64,000 nt of DNA, from positions 1-64,000 of the forward strand of contig NZ_FMZZ01000009.1 of assembly GCF_900101685.1 (NCBI RefSeq). The letters run 5' to 3'. Position numbers and translations under genes: made by a program. The notes beneath the pieces were generated by a model that searched no databases, was not told where the DNA came from, and was given only the letters and a program-made list of their open reading frames with translations. Below, one piece after another: positions 1-8,506 of this stretch. The stretch's first letter is position 1. Every line of letters begins with the position of its first letter. The DNA is from Actinokineospora iranica. GTDB lineage: Bacteria > Actinomycetota > Actinomycetes > Mycobacteriales > Pseudonocardiaceae.

Positions 1-1
1 G

Positions 2-559
2 ACCGCGGAGTCGTACGACTCGCTGACTCGGCGGCGCGGTTCGTTCAAGTCGTTCACTCTCGGGCTCGCCGCGGCCGTCGAGGTCGGGCTGCCGGTGAAC
101 CTCAATCTGGTGATCACGAGTCACAACGAGCACGAACTCGACGCCATGCGCGCGTTCGCCGAGAACCTCGGCGTTCCGTACACCGTGTACACGAACATCT
201 CGCCCACGATCTACGGCGGCGGCGAAACCCTGCCCTCACAAGCGGTTGCTTTCGAGCGCGGCCGGAAGCCGTTCACCGGGTGCGGCGCGGGGCACACGCA
301 CTTTCACGTCAACCCGCACGGTCAGGCGAGCATGTGCAAGATCGGCCGCGACCCCGCCGTGTCGTTGCTCGACGAGGGGATCGGCGGCCTGGGCAGGCTC
401 GGCGAGATCGCGGACGTGTTGATGGGCCGTACCGGCGGCTGCTCCGGGTGCGCGCTGGCTGGATCGTGCTTCACCTGTCGCCCGCTGGCCAAGCTCTATC
501 AAGAGGCCCAAGCCCCCCTGACCCGTTACTGCCAGCACGGAGGGGAGGTGAATCCATGA
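2..559 (+). CDS. Radical SAM/SPASM peptide maturase, C-terminal part
   Basis: The reading frame is open from the window edge, so the gene starts upstream and its CxxxCxxC radical SAM cluster is not visible. The visible part has the late radical SAM barrel signature (SFxxxxxGLxxAxxxGLPV type) followed by a SPASM-like cysteine-rich region: FTGCGAG, SMCKIG, GCSGCALAGSCFTC and a last cysteine in RYCQHGG. In RiPP maturases this region binds auxiliary 4Fe-4S clusters. The stop codon overlaps the start of the next gene as ATGA, so the two are translationally coupled, and that neighbour is a 46-residue Cys-containing peptide. A role as its modifying enzyme (thioether or C-C crosslink) is inferred. 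The chemistry cannot be told without the N-terminal half. Confidence 0.85.
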   Translation, partial: TAESYDSLTRRRGSFKSFTLGLAAAVEVGLPVNLNLVITSHNEHELDAMRAFAENLGVPYTVYTNISPTIYGGGETLPSQAVAFERGRKPFTGCGAGHTHFHVNPHGQASMCKIGRDPAVSLLDEGIGGLGRLGEIADVLMGRTGGCSGCALAGSCFTCRPLAKLYQEAQAPLTRYCQHGGEVNP

Positions 560-696
560 CCGTGACTCCGGTGGTGATCGAGCTGACGCAACGGCCGCTC
601 GGCGACGACGAGGTCGAGCTGGTCGACGACGTCGAGACGCTCGGCGCTTTCGACCGCTGCTCTTGCTCGGCGGGGGACGACGCCCCGTATTCGTGA
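556..696 (+). CDS. Candidate RiPP precursor peptide (46 aa)
   Basis: A 46-residue peptide starts at an ATG overlapping the stop of the radical SAM gene. A strong GGAGGGGAGGTG ribosome site lies just before it, inside the upstream gene. The N-terminal two thirds is acidic (GDDEVELVDDVETLGAF), like a leader. The C-terminus CSCSAGDDAPYS holds both cysteines (residues 35 and 37), serines and one tyrosine (45), like a core. Size, coupling to a SPASM maturase and the leader/core layout support a ribosomally made, modified peptide. I do not recognise the family. No dedicated peptidase or exporter is visible beside it. It could instead be an unrelated small protein. Confidence 0.7.
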   Translation: MTVTPVVIELTQRPLGDDEVELVDDVETLGAFDRCSCSAGDDAPYS

Positions 697-705
697 CATC
701 TCCGG

Positions 706-733
706 GTGGTCGGGCGCGGGCGCGCTCGACCAC
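706..733 (+). terminator. Possible hairpin terminator after the precursor gene
   Basis: GTGGTCG at 706-712 pairs with CGACCAC at 727-733 across a 14-nt loop, 10 nt after the precursor stop. A second small hairpin (CCCGCC/GGCGGG, 754-768) follows before the next start codon. There is no T-run, which is common in high-GC actinomycetes. Confidence 0.4.
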
Positions 734-788
734 GCGGCCCACCCGTTAATCTGCCCGCCAGAGGCGGGTATCGCATCCGAGAGGACTC

Positions 789-1601
789 ATGCGCCAACGC
801 ATCACATGGCCCAATCTCCCCGAGGCTCTACGCGAGGACATCACCGCGCGTACCGGGGAGATTCTCGACGCGCGCACCGTCGCGAAGGGGATGAACTCGC
901 CGCTCGCGATGGTTCTGCGGACCGCGGCCGGGACCGTGTTCGTCAAGGGCATCCGCAACGATCACCCCGGAGTCATCAGCCAGGAACGGGAAGCCCTGAT
1001 CAACCCCTACGTGCGGGCGGTGTCGCCCGCCCTGCTGTGGCACATCGAGAACACCGCAGGGTGGAACGTCCTGGGGTTCGAGCACGTCGAGGGGCGTCAC
1101 CCCGACTACGCGCCCGGCTCGCCCGACCTGCCCGCGGTGCTCGCGGCCGTCGACGCCGTCGGCGCGCTGCCGTGTCCCGATCTTCCGATCAAGAACGAGA
1201 ACCGTTGGCGGCCCTACCTCGACGGCGACGACCCCGCCCCGCTCACCGGGTCGGCCCTGCTGCACACCGAGTACAACCCGTTGAACCTGCTCGTCACCGA
1301 TGGCGGCGCCGCGCGCATCGTCGATTGGGCGTGGCCCACCCGCGGCGCATCGTGGATCGACCCGGCCTGTCTGCTGATCTGGTTTATCGTGTCCGGCCAC
1401 TGCCCGGACGAGGCCGAGGCGCACGTCGCTCGAACACGCGCGTGGGCGACCGCGACCCCCGAGGCGCTCGACTTGTTCGCCCTGATCAACCTCCGACTAT
1501 GGGGCGAGATCGCGCACTATAGCTCCCAGGACTGGGCGCGACGCATGTCCTCGGCCGCTCGGCGGTGGGCGCACGCTCGCCGGGTTTCGGCACCCCGCTA
1601 G
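789..1601 (+). CDS. Aminoglycoside phosphotransferase (APH)-like protein
   Basis: This 270-residue protein has the APH/choline-kinase fold signatures. There is an N-terminal lobe with VFVKGI (ATP-lysine strand), then the catalytic-loop region LLHTEYNPLNLLV and the metal-binding aspartate in IVDWAWP, followed by SWIDPACLL. The usual loop is HxDxxxxN. Here the aspartate is glutamate (HTEYNPLN), so catalysis may be altered. The family phosphorylates small molecules or acts as a kinase-like regulator, and the substrate is unknown. It follows the candidate RiPP pair by 92 bp in the same orientation, so a role in that locus is possible but unproven. The ATG at 789 was chosen; GAGAGGACTC just upstream can serve as ribosome site. 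Confidence 0.75.
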   Translation: MRQRITWPNLPEALREDITARTGEILDARTVAKGMNSPLAMVLRTAAGTVFVKGIRNDHPGVISQEREALINPYVRAVSPALLWHIENTAGWNVLGFEHVEGRHPDYAPGSPDLPAVLAAVDAVGALPCPDLPIKNENRWRPYLDGDDPAPLTGSALLHTEYNPLNLLVTDGGAARIVDWAWPTRGASWIDPACLLIWFIVSGHCPDEAEAHVARTRAWATATPEALDLFALINLRLWGEIAHYSSQDWARRMSSAARRWAHARRVSAPR

Positions 1602-1716
1602 GCCGAACAGGTTCATTTTTCCGGTCGCCCCATAAAACGTTGGCCGTTCTGTCGGCGTGTCCTGCCACGCTCGCGCAGGTGGTCGGCCGGTTCTCGCATG
1701 TCACAGAGGGGGATAC

Positions 1717-2300
1717 GTGAGCACGAAAACCAAAAGCGGATTACTGCCCATCCTGATTATCGGTGGAATCCTCGTCGCCATACTCAAACCGACGTCGGGG
1801 AACAGGTGGTCGATTTGATCGGCATCGGCGAATCGGAAGCCGGCGGGGTGCTGGTTCCTCCCGGCTTCCGGGACCGGGTGAAGGAATGCACACCCGAGCA
1901 GCTCACCAAGGACAAGCGGTGCGAGGATCTACCGGTGATGGTGTTCGACGCCGGGAGAATGCCCTACATCGCGAGGCATGTCACGATGGCGTGGCAGGCC
2001 GGGCAGCTCGCCTTGCTGCACCGTGCCGAGAAGGGCACAGGTGGCACCAACCGCAGTCTGGCCTGCACCGGCCCGCGCAAGCAGGAGATGAAACCGGCGA
2101 GTTGCGACGAGTATCCGCTCGCGTCTTCATTGGAAGGTGGGGCGGGTGCGAGCACCCAGGCCGTGCCCGGTGGTGAGCAGTTCATCCAGGGCGGTGTCGT
2201 CAACAGCACTTATCAGAAGAACAACATGAAGACCGGTGACGAGTTCCTTGTTGTGGTCATCAACGGTGACAAGATCCCGCAGGAAGCCTACAAGGGGTAG
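1717..2300 (+). pseudogene. NucA/NucB-type deoxyribonuclease, frameshifted
   Basis: From a GTG at 1717 (preceded by AGAGGGGGA) the frame reads a short basic start and a hydrophobic segment (LLPILIIGGILVAIL), like a membrane anchor or signal. It then stops at 1816. The rest of the protein continues one frame back, from about 1799 to 2300. That part has NucA/NucB features: CTPEQL, a mid-domain arginine/histidine strand, SCDEYPLASSLEGG and VPGGEQFIQGG. Adding one G to the GGGG at 1797-1800 restores a continuous protein. A sequencing error, a true pseudogene or -1 frameshifting are all possible. The neighbour 2303-2731 looks like a ComJ/Nin nuclease inhibitor, which supports a nuclease-inhibitor pair. 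Leu9 is a rare TTA codon. Confidence 0.72.
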
Positions 2301-2302
2301 CG

Positions 2303-2731
2303 ATGTTGATAGCACGTCTGCCGATCTTTCCGGCTCATTCTCAGGTCGCGATCGGTGATTACGCGACTGACCCGGATACGTGGCCGGAGTGGACAGACGA
2401 CGATATCGCGCAAGGATTCGCTGTGTCGTCGTCGATGGTGTATGTCGGGTTGACGGACCGTTCGGACTTCGTCACTGTCGATGTCCGCGACGGGAACCCT
2501 GGGCACGGTGAGATCGTGCTGTTCGATGGCACGTTGCGCTTGGGTGCGCTGACCATCGCGGCACCGGGGACGACGACTCTGCCCGTGCTCGCCTTGTCGG
2601 GTACCGCCGCCGAGTGGAAGACCGTGCTCACGGTCAACGACCGTGAGCGGGAGAACATCCGTCACATCACGGTCTATTTCCCCGAGTACGCCGATCCGGA
2701 CATGCCGGACGGCGCTTGGATGGACATCTGA
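2303..2731 (+). CDS. ComJ/Nin-like nuclease inhibitor
   Basis: This 142-residue protein starts 2 nt after the nuclease stop, with AAGGGG as ribosome site inside the end of that gene. The segment WPEWTDDDIAQGFAVSSS resembles the conserved WTDxHVAQGFxWRP stretch of the ComJ (Nin) family. In Bacillus, Nin inhibits the competence nuclease NucA. The rest is predicted beta-rich with no signal peptide. The pairing with a NucA/NucB-type nuclease makes immunity or inhibition the likely role. Family assignment is by eye from one conserved block. Confidence 0.65.
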   Translation: MLIARLPIFPAHSQVAIGDYATDPDTWPEWTDDDIAQGFAVSSSMVYVGLTDRSDFVTVDVRDGNPGHGEIVLFDGTLRLGALTIAAPGTTTLPVLALSGTAAEWKTVLTVNDRERENIRHITVYFPEYADPDMPDGAWMDI

Positions 2732-2918
2732 CCCGAGAGGACGTCGCCGAGTGCGGTGTGAGGTGGTCGGGTATGCCGGGGCTGGCCAGCCAGGCGACGA
2801 GCGCGGACCACGCGGTGACACGGTTGACTCCGGGTTGTGGGTGGGCAAGATCGGGTAAGCGTGTGACGATGGTGGTTGATCGCCGCGGTGCGGCTCGGGT
2901 GGTGGAGGGGACGGGCGC

Positions 2919-3668
2919 GTGGTGATGGGGGAGCCGGTCGTTCGGGTGGGGGCGGCTACCGATGTGGGGCTGGTGCGGTCGGTCAACGAGGACAACTACC
3001 TGGTGACCGGGACGGTCTTCGCCGTGGCCGATGGGATGGGCGGGCACGCGGCGGGAGATGTGGCCAGTGGGCTCGCGGTGGCGGGGCTGGCTTCGCTGGG
3101 GACCGAGGGGCCGGTGCGGCCGGACGACGTGCGGCGGCACGTCATGGGGCTCAACCGGGACATCCTCGACGCCGCCGCGCGCAATCCGGCGCAGGCGGGG
3201 ATGGGGACGACGCTCACCGGGCTGTGCCTGGCCGACTTCGCTGGCTCCGCGCACTGGGTCGTGTTCAACGTGGGCGACTCGCGGGTCTACCGGTTCGCGG
3301 GCGGGGAGTTGGCGCAGCTCACCGTCGACCACTCCGAGGTGGCCGAGCTCGTCGCGTCCGGGGAGCTGAGCGAGGCCGAGGCCGCCGACGACGTGCGGCG
3401 CAACGTGGTCACGCGGGCGCTGGGGGCCGGGGTGGCTCCGGAGCCGGACCTGCTGGTGTTCCCGCCCGCGGCGGGGGACCGGTTCCTGCTGTGCTCGGAC
3501 GGGTTGACCGGGGAGCTCGACTCGGCGGCCATCGCGGCGGTCCTCGCGGCGGTGGCGGACCCGCAGGCCGCCGCCGACCAGTTGGTCCGGGCCGCTGTCG
3601 ACGCGGGCGGGCGGGACAACGTGACCGTTGTCATCGTCGACCATGTGCGGCAGGACACCGCGCCGTAG
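2919..3668 (+). CDS. PP2C-type Ser/Thr protein phosphatase
   Basis: A compact, single-domain PP2C (PPM) phosphatase of about 249 residues. The metal-binding motifs are in order: SVNEDNYL, VADGMGGHAAGD, MGTTLTGL, NVGDSRVYRF, LCSDGLTGEL and GGRDNVTVVIV. There is no transmembrane or sensory domain. Such stand-alone enzymes dephosphorylate Hanks-type kinase substrates, but no kinase is encoded nearby. The start is GTG 2919, with GGAGGGG 8 nt upstream; GTG 2922 and ATG 2925 are alternatives. About 190 bp of featureless DNA separates it from the ComJ-like gene. Confidence 0.93.
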   Translation: MVMGEPVVRVGAATDVGLVRSVNEDNYLVTGTVFAVADGMGGHAAGDVASGLAVAGLASLGTEGPVRPDDVRRHVMGLNRDILDAAARNPAQAGMGTTLTGLCLADFAGSAHWVVFNVGDSRVYRFAGGELAQLTVDHSEVAELVASGELSEAEAADDVRRNVVTRALGAGVAPEPDLLVFPPAAGDRFLLCSDGLTGELDSAAIAAVLAAVADPQAAADQLVRAAVDAGGRDNVTVVIVDHVRQDTAP

Positions 3669-3753
3669 CACCGCGCTTGGTCTGATTGGCCTAACGCTGG
3701 TCGGGCCACGTCGAGCGAGGTCAGGGCGCCGCGCTATGCGTTGGGCGGCAAGG

Positions 3754-3790
3754 GAACGGCCCCGGAGCTGGGGGTCCGCCGGGGCCGTTC
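3754..3790 (+). terminator. Strong hairpin terminator after PP2C gene
   Basis: GAACGGCCCCGG (3754-3765) and CCGGGGCCGTTC (3779-3790) form a perfect 12-bp stem with a 13-nt loop. It lies in the 330-bp gap between the phosphatase and the siderophore locus and probably insulates the two. The rest of the gap to the iron box shows no coding signal. Confidence 0.75.
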
Positions 3791-3961
3791 ACCCTCTGCA
3801 TCGCCGCGGTCGGCGCTTCGTTTCACCGACTCGCGAGTAGATCGAGTTCTCCCCAGGCTGGGGACAGCGCTGTGCATAGATCGACTTCGGATGGCGGATT
3901 GACGCGGGTCTCCACAGCCGGAATAAAGCCGGGCTTCCGGTCACGGGCCGATACCGCTAGA

Positions 3962-3980
3962 TTAGGCGAGCCTTACCTAA
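3962..3980 (+). promoter_or_regulatory. Iron box (DmdR1/IdeR-type operator)
   Basis: The 19-mer TTAGGCGAGCCTTACCTAA matches the actinobacterial iron-box consensus TTAGGTTAGGCTAACCTAA at most positions. It ends 17 nt before the salicylate synthase start. An IdeR/DmdR1-type repressor bound to Fe2+ would block this promoter when iron is plentiful. Confidence 0.85.
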
Positions 3981-3997
3981 ACTGAGTGGGAGAGCGC

Positions 3998-5338
3998 GTG
4001 CACCGGTATCACGAACTGAGAGTCCCTGGTCGGTTCGAGCCGTTGGCGTTGGCGGGGCGCCTGGCGGGGGCGGACGTGTTCGACGGGCACGTCGTCTACG
4101 AGCGGGCAGGCGAGTGGTGGTTCGCCGGGGACCGGCTGGTCGAGGTGATCCTGAACCGGGACGCCATCGAGACCGTCACCGACAGCGGGACCGTCGCCGA
4201 GCCGTGGACCGACACGCCGTTGCGGCAGGTGCGCGACGCCCTCGCGGAGGCGGGCGTGCAGGGGTGGCACGCGTTCGGGTGGGCCGGATTCGAGTTGGCG
4301 TACGCGCTGGCGGGGCGGCCGGACCTGGTCGGCGGCGAGCAGCCGTTGCTGCACATGGCCATTCCGCGCACCGAGATCCGGCTCGGTGCGGACGAGGTGA
4401 TCGTCCGCAGCGTCGACGAGCACCGGCTCGCCGAGGTCCGCGACCTGCTGCGCACCCCGTTCGACGTGTCCGCAAGGGAAGCGACGCCGGTCGACGTCCT
4501 CGACGACAGCAGCCGGGTCGCTTACCAGGCCAGCGTTGCCAAAGCGGTCTCCGACATCGGCAACGGCAAGCTGCAGAAGGTGATCCTCTCCCGCGCGGTC
4601 GACGTGCCGTTCGAGGTCGACCTCGTCTCCACTTACGTTCTCGGCAGACGCCGCAACACCCCGGCCCGGTCCTTCCTGCTCGACCTCGGCGGCTGGCAGG
4701 CGGCCGGGTTCAGCCCGGAGACCGTCACCGAGGTCAGCGCGGACGGCGAGGTCTCCACCCAGCCGCTGGCGGGCACCCGCGCCTACGTCGACGGCAGCGA
4801 GTCCGATGTGGACCGTCGGCTGGACCTGGTGTCGGACCCCAAGGAGGTCTTCGAGCACGCCGCGTCGGTCAAGCTGGCCTACGAAGAGCTTGAGGCGCTG
4901 TGCGAGCCGGGGTCGGTGACGGTCAAGGAGTTCATGGCCGTCAAGGAGCGCGGCAGCGTCCAGCACCTCGGCTCCCGGGTCAACGGCACGCTTTCCGGCG
5001 GCCGCAACGCCTTCGACGCGCTGGCCGCCCTGTTCCCCGCCGTGACCGCCTCCGGCATCCCCAAACTTCCCGCCTACGACCGCATCGCCGCCCTGGAGGA
5101 CCGCCCACGCGACCTCTACGCAGGCGCGGTCATCATGGTCGCCCAGGACGGCTCCCTGGACGCCGCGCTGGTGCTGCGCGCCATCTACCGCAAGGACGGC
5201 CGCACGTGGCTGCGCGCGGGCGCGGGCATCGTCGCGGACTCCACTCCCGAGCGCGAGTACGAGGAGACCTGCGAGAAGCTCGGCAGCGTCGCCCCGCACG
5301 TGGTCCGCGCCGCGCGCGCACTCGCCTACCGGGGCTGA
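3998..5338 (+). CDS. Salicylate synthase (MbtI-type)
   Basis: A chorismate-utilising enzyme of about 446 residues, close in size to MbtI (450). It fits salicylate synthase (chorismate to isochorismate to salicylate plus pyruvate) better than plain isochorismate synthase. Conserved blocks are GKLQKVILSR (catalytic lysine region), TQPLAGTRA, SVQHLGSRV, FPAVTASGIPK, LYAGAVIM, LRAGAGIV and EREYEETCEKLGS (Mg-binding glutamate). No isochorismatase or DHB dehydrogenase gene is present, and the AMP ligase nearby has salicylate-type residues, which agrees with salicylate as starter. GTG 3998 has GGGAG 5-9 nt upstream. An in-frame GTG at 3986 lacks a ribosome site and nearly touches the iron box. The 3' end overlaps the convergent DinB-like gene by 13 nt. 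Confidence 0.88.
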   Translation: MHRYHELRVPGRFEPLALAGRLAGADVFDGHVVYERAGEWWFAGDRLVEVILNRDAIETVTDSGTVAEPWTDTPLRQVRDALAEAGVQGWHAFGWAGFELAYALAGRPDLVGGEQPLLHMAIPRTEIRLGADEVIVRSVDEHRLAEVRDLLRTPFDVSAREATPVDVLDDSSRVAYQASVAKAVSDIGNGKLQKVILSRAVDVPFEVDLVSTYVLGRRRNTPARSFLLDLGGWQAAGFSPETVTEVSADGEVSTQPLAGTRAYVDGSESDVDRRLDLVSDPKEVFEHAASVKLAYEELEALCEPGSVTVKEFMAVKERGSVQHLGSRVNGTLSGGRNAFDALAALFPAVTASGIPKLPAYDRIAALEDRPRDLYAGAVIMVAQDGSLDAALVLRAIYRKDGRTWLRAGAGIVADSTPEREYEETCEKLGSVAPHVVRAARALAYRG

Positions 5339-5913
5339 GCGGCTTCCCTGGCCACCGCCTCCAGGCGGTCGCGATAAGCCGCCCACCAAGCTTGGTCGCC
5401 GGGCGCGAGGTTGTCGCTGTCCGGCCGCTGTCCGGCCGCGCCGTCGATCTGCTCCCGCACGATGTCGGCGTGGCCCGCGTGCCGTTGGGTTTCGGCGATC
5501 ATGTGCACGAGGATGTGGTGCAGCGTCGCCGCGGCGCCGTCCTCCGGCCAGTGCGGCACGCGACCGAGCGCGTCGAGCGGCAGAGTGGTGATCGTGGTGT
5601 CCGAGTGGGCCTGGACCCGTTGGTACAGCTCGATGATGTAGTCGCGTGACTCGTCCGCGGCTGCCCACATGTCGATGTTGGGCTCGGCGTCGTCGGCGAG
5701 CCAGGGCAGCGGCTCCGGGAACGGCCGCCCGAAGGTGTCGCCGAAGTAGCCCACCTCGCAGCCCGCCAGGTGCTTCACCAGACCCAGCAGGTTGGTGCCG
5801 GTGGGGGTGAGCGGGCGGCGGACGTCGTACTCCGAAAGCCCGTCGAGCTTCCAGAGCACGGCGTCGCTGCCCTGCCGCAGATACCGGTGGAGACTGGATT
5901 TCGGATCGTTCAT
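5326..5913 (-). CDS. DinB/DUF664-family protein
   Basis: This 195-residue protein has the DinB-like four-helix layout with metal-binding histidines: LVKHLAGCEVGYF near residue 45, then LHHILVHMIAETQRHAGHADIVRE around residues 130-155, and a final W-x-A-Y-R-D-R helix. The family includes mycothiol- or bacillithiol-dependent enzymes and many uncharacterised members. It is convergent with the salicylate synthase gene (13-bp overlap) and lies just downstream of the AMP ligase on the same strand, only 12 bp away, so it may be co-transcribed. No link to siderophore chemistry is known. Confidence 0.85.
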   Translation of the reverse strand: MNDPKSSLHRYLRQGSDAVLWKLDGLSEYDVRRPLTPTGTNLLGLVKHLAGCEVGYFGDTFGRPFPEPLPWLADDAEPNIDMWAAADESRDYIIELYQRVQAHSDTTITTLPLDALGRVPHWPEDGAAATLHHILVHMIAETQRHAGHADIVREQIDGAAGQRPDSDNLAPGDQAWWAAYRDRLEAVAREAAQPR

Positions 5914-5925
5914 GCCGCCAGCCTG

Positions 5926-7485
5926 TCAGAGGCGGGCGGCCAGCGCCTTCTTGCTCACCTTGCCTACCGCCGTGTAGGGGAACTCGTTCAGCACTTCGAG
6001 GCGGTCGGGCAGCTTGAAGTCCGCCAGGCCGCGTGAGCGCAGGAACGCGGTCAGCTCGGCCAGGGTGGGCGGTTCGCCGTTCGGCAGGACGCAGGCGCAG
6101 GTCCGCTCGCCCAGCAGCGCGTCCGGCACGGCGACCACGGCGGCGTCGTGCACCGCGGGGTGGGCCAGCAGGTGGCTTTCGACCTCCTCTGCCGACACCT
6201 TCTCGCCGCCCCGGTTGATGGTGTCCTTGACCCGGCCGTCGACCACCAGGTGCCCGGAAGGCAGCCGCCGCACCAGATCGCCGGTGAGGTAGAAGCCGTC
6301 CGGGGTGAAGGCCTTGGCGTTGTGCTCGTCGGCCCGGAAGTAGCCGCGCAGCGTGTACGGGCCGCGCGTCAGCAGCTGGCCGAGTTCGCCGGGCGCCACG
6401 TCCGCGCCGTCCTCGTCCACGATCCGGATCTCGTCGTCTGGACACAGTGGACGGCCCTGGGTGGTGAGGACCAGCTCGTCCGGGTCGTCCAGCCGGGTGT
6501 AGCACAGCAGGCCCTCGGCCATGCCGAACACCTGTTGCAGGTCGCAGCCCAGGGTCGGGCGGACGCGCAGCGCCGTCTCCTCTTTCAGCTTCGCGCCGCC
6601 GACTTGCAGCAGCCGCAGGCTCGACAGGTCGCGGCCCGCCCATTTCGCCGCCTCCAGCCACAGCAGCGTCAGCGACGGCACCAGCGCGGTCACGGTCACC
6701 CGTTCCCGTTCGATCAGCGGGAAAGCGTCCGGCGGGCTCGGGCTCGGCGCCAGCACCACGGTGCCGCCCGCGTGCAGCGTGCCCAGGATGCCGGGGCAGG
6801 CCAGGGCGAAGTTGTGCGCGATCGGGAGCGCCGCCAGGTACACGGTGTCCTGGTCGAGTCCGGTGACTTCGGCGCTGGCGCGCAGGTTGTAGGCGTAGTC
6901 GTCGTGCGTGCGCGGGATCAGCTTCGGCAGGCCGGTCGTGCCGCCGGACAGCAGGAACAGCGCCACCGACGACGGATCGGGCGCAGGCAGCGGAACCGGC
7001 TCACTGTCCACATCAGACAGCGCCGTGAATGGGCCAGGGGCGCCCGCGACGAGCACCCGCATCCCGGGGACCTCGGCCAGCACTTCCGCTGCCAGGTCGC
7101 GGTAATCGAACCCGGCGTGCGTGTCCGGGATGACGTACGCCACGGCCTCGCTGTGCGCGCACAGGTACGTGATCTCGCTGCGCCGGTGCGCAGGCAGCGC
7201 GTACACCGGACGCGCGCCGAGGCGGAACAACGCGAACGACAGCACCACGAACTCCACCGTGTTCGGCAGGTGCACCACCACGTTGTCGCCCGGGGCGACG
7301 CCGAAAGCGCGCAGACCGGCGGCCATCCGGTCGGCCCGCGCGCGCAGTTCGGCGTAGGTCAGCCGCGTGGTCCCCTGGACCAGGGCGGTCCGGTCGGGGC
7401 CGCCCCCCGGCGTGTCGCCGAGGAGCGTTCCCGTCCAGTAGCCGCGTTCGCGGTACTTCGTGGCGAAGTCGTCAGGAAACGACAT
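5926..7485 (-). CDS. Salicylate-AMP ligase (aryl acid adenylating enzyme)
   Basis: This stand-alone adenylation enzyme (519 aa) activates an aryl acid and loads it on an aryl carrier protein. Motifs are [15 protein letters not shown] (P-loop-like A3), [37 protein letters not shown] and a C-terminal lysine in VGKVSKKAL. In HNFALACPG a cysteine occupies the place of DhbE Ser240, and in MAEGLL a leucine occupies the place of Val337. Cys/Leu at these sites marks the salicylate enzymes (YbtE, PchD, MbtA). The ATG at 7485 lies inside the 3' end of the binding-protein gene (14-nt overlap). Longer in-frame readings add a basic, non-homologous N-terminus. The carrier is probably the ArCP at 40689-40910. 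Confidence 0.92.
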   Translation of the reverse strand: MSFPDDFATKYRERGYWTGTLLGDTPGGGPDRTALVQGTTRLTYAELRARADRMAAGLRAFGVAPGDNVVVHLPNTVEFVVLSFALFRLGARPVYALPAHRRSEITYLCAHSEAVAYVIPDTHAGFDYRDLAAEVLAEVPGMRVLVAGAPGPFTALSDVDSEPVPLPAPDPSSVALFLLSGGTTGLPKLIPRTHDDYAYNLRASAEVTGLDQDTVYLAALPIAHNFALACPGILGTLHAGGTVVLAPSPSPPDAFPLIERERVTVTALVPSLTLLWLEAAKWAGRDLSSLRLLQVGGAKLKEETALRVRPTLGCDLQQVFGMAEGLLCYTRLDDPDELVLTTQGRPLCPDDEIRIVDEDGADVAPGELGQLLTRGPYTLRGYFRADEHNAKAFTPDGFYLTGDLVRRLPSGHLVVDGRVKDTINRGGEKVSAEEVESHLLAHPAVHDAAVVAVPDALLGERTCACVLPNGEPPTLAELTAFLRSRGLADFKLPDRLEVLNEFPYTAVGKVSKKALAARL

Positions 7486-8506
7486 CCGTGCGCGCCTTCT
7501 CGACCACGCTGGCCAGCTCCCGGATGACCGGCGTGAGCTTCTGGTACGACATCGGCGTCTCCGGGTGCCACAGGCCAAGCTGACCGGCCTTGACCGCGGG
7601 CAGCTCCGCCCAGGTCGGGATCTTGGCCATCTCGGCCTGCGGCAGGGTGAAGTCGCGCGAGTCGTTGAGGATCAGGTCGGCCGGGTAGCGCGAAGCCTGC
7701 TCCCAGCTCAGCTCTTCCCAGCTCGGGGCTTCGCCGCCGGTCGGGGCGACCATGTCCAGGCCCTGCTTGCCGAAGTAGTTCAGGTCGCTGAAGAAGTCCG
7801 GCTTCGCCACCAGCAGCGCGTCCTTGGAACCCTGCACCACCATGGTCTTGAGGCCCGGCTTCGCCGCGGCAGCGGCCTTGAGCGCCGCGCCAGCGGTCTC
7901 GAACTCCTGCTTCGCCTTGGCCAGGTCGGCCGAGTTCAGGTCTGCGCCAAGGGATTCGGCGAGCTTCGCGAACTTCGCGATGCCCTCGGCCGCTGACACG
8001 CCGCCGAGCTGGATGGCGACCATCGGCGCCTTCTCCTCGATCGTGGCGGCCGACTCCTCCGGGATGTACCAGAGCGCCTCGCCGTACATGATCGTGATCA
8101 GCAGCTCCGGCTTGAGCGCGGTGTACTTCTCCAGGTTGAACTCGCCGAACTCGCTGCCGACGGACTCGGTGTTCGGGTCGAGGTCACCGGCCTGCGGGGA
8201 GGGCTTGCCGTCCGTGGTCTTCTGCGGGCCGAACACGCCGATCGGCTTGATCCCGAAGTCCACCAGGGTCGCGGCGGCGTTGACCTGCATGACGATCTTG
8301 GTCGGCCGCTGCGGCAGCGAGACCTTCTTGCCGCGGTCATCGGTGAACTCCCACGGGCCCGACGGCGCCGCTGCCGTGCTCGAACCGCCGTTCGACGAGC
8401 CGGGGGCCGCGTCGCCGCACGCGACGAGCACGCTTGCCAGCGCCACCCCCGTCGCGACGGCCAGGAACTTTCGGCGGCGGGTTTGCCTGGTGGGGAAGGT
8501 GTTCAT
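7472..8506 (-). CDS. Ferric-siderophore binding lipoprotein (FecB/FepB type)
   Basis: This 344-residue substrate-binding protein begins with a twin-arginine-like basic stretch (RQTRRRKF), a hydrophobic segment and the lipobox LVAC, so it should be lipidated and face outward. The type III periplasmic-binding fold is supported by [21 protein letters not shown], a long central helix region and the late segment [14 protein letters not shown]. It starts at 8506 with a 4-nt overlap with the ATPase gene upstream and overlaps the AMP ligase gene downstream. The four transport genes and the ligase thus form one tight operon read leftward from about 11.4 kb. It probably captures the locus's own ferric siderophore. 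Confidence 0.9.
   Translation of the reverse strand: MNTFPTRQTRRRKFLAVATGVALASVLVACGDAAPGSSNGGSSTAAAPSGPWEFTDDRGKKVSLPQRPTKIVMQVNAAATLVDFGIKPIGVFGPQKTTDGKPSPQAGDLDPNTESVGSEFGEFNLEKYTALKPELLITIMYGEALWYIPEESAATIEEKAPMVAIQLGGVSAAEGIAKFAKLAESLGADLNSADLAKAKQEFETAGAALKAAAAAKPGLKTMVVQGSKDALLVAKPDFFSDLNYFGKQGLDMVAPTGGEAPSWEELSWEQASRYPADLILNDSRDFTLPQAEMAKIPTWAELPAVKAGQLGLWHPETPMSYQKLTPVIRELASVVEKARTDVVS

Noticed and set aside
2716-2925. Possible small gene between the ComJ-like and PP2C genes
   Set aside because: No ribosome site, no motif, and it overlaps the start of the supported PP2C gene.
2667-3671. Minus frame of 334 codons over the PP2C gene
   Set aside because: The PP2C motifs on the plus strand are complete; the minus frame is Pro/Arg/His-rich shadow.
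3977-6661. Long minus frame across the salicylate synthase and AMP ligase genes
   Set aside because: It runs out of frame through two well-supported genes and has no domain of its own.
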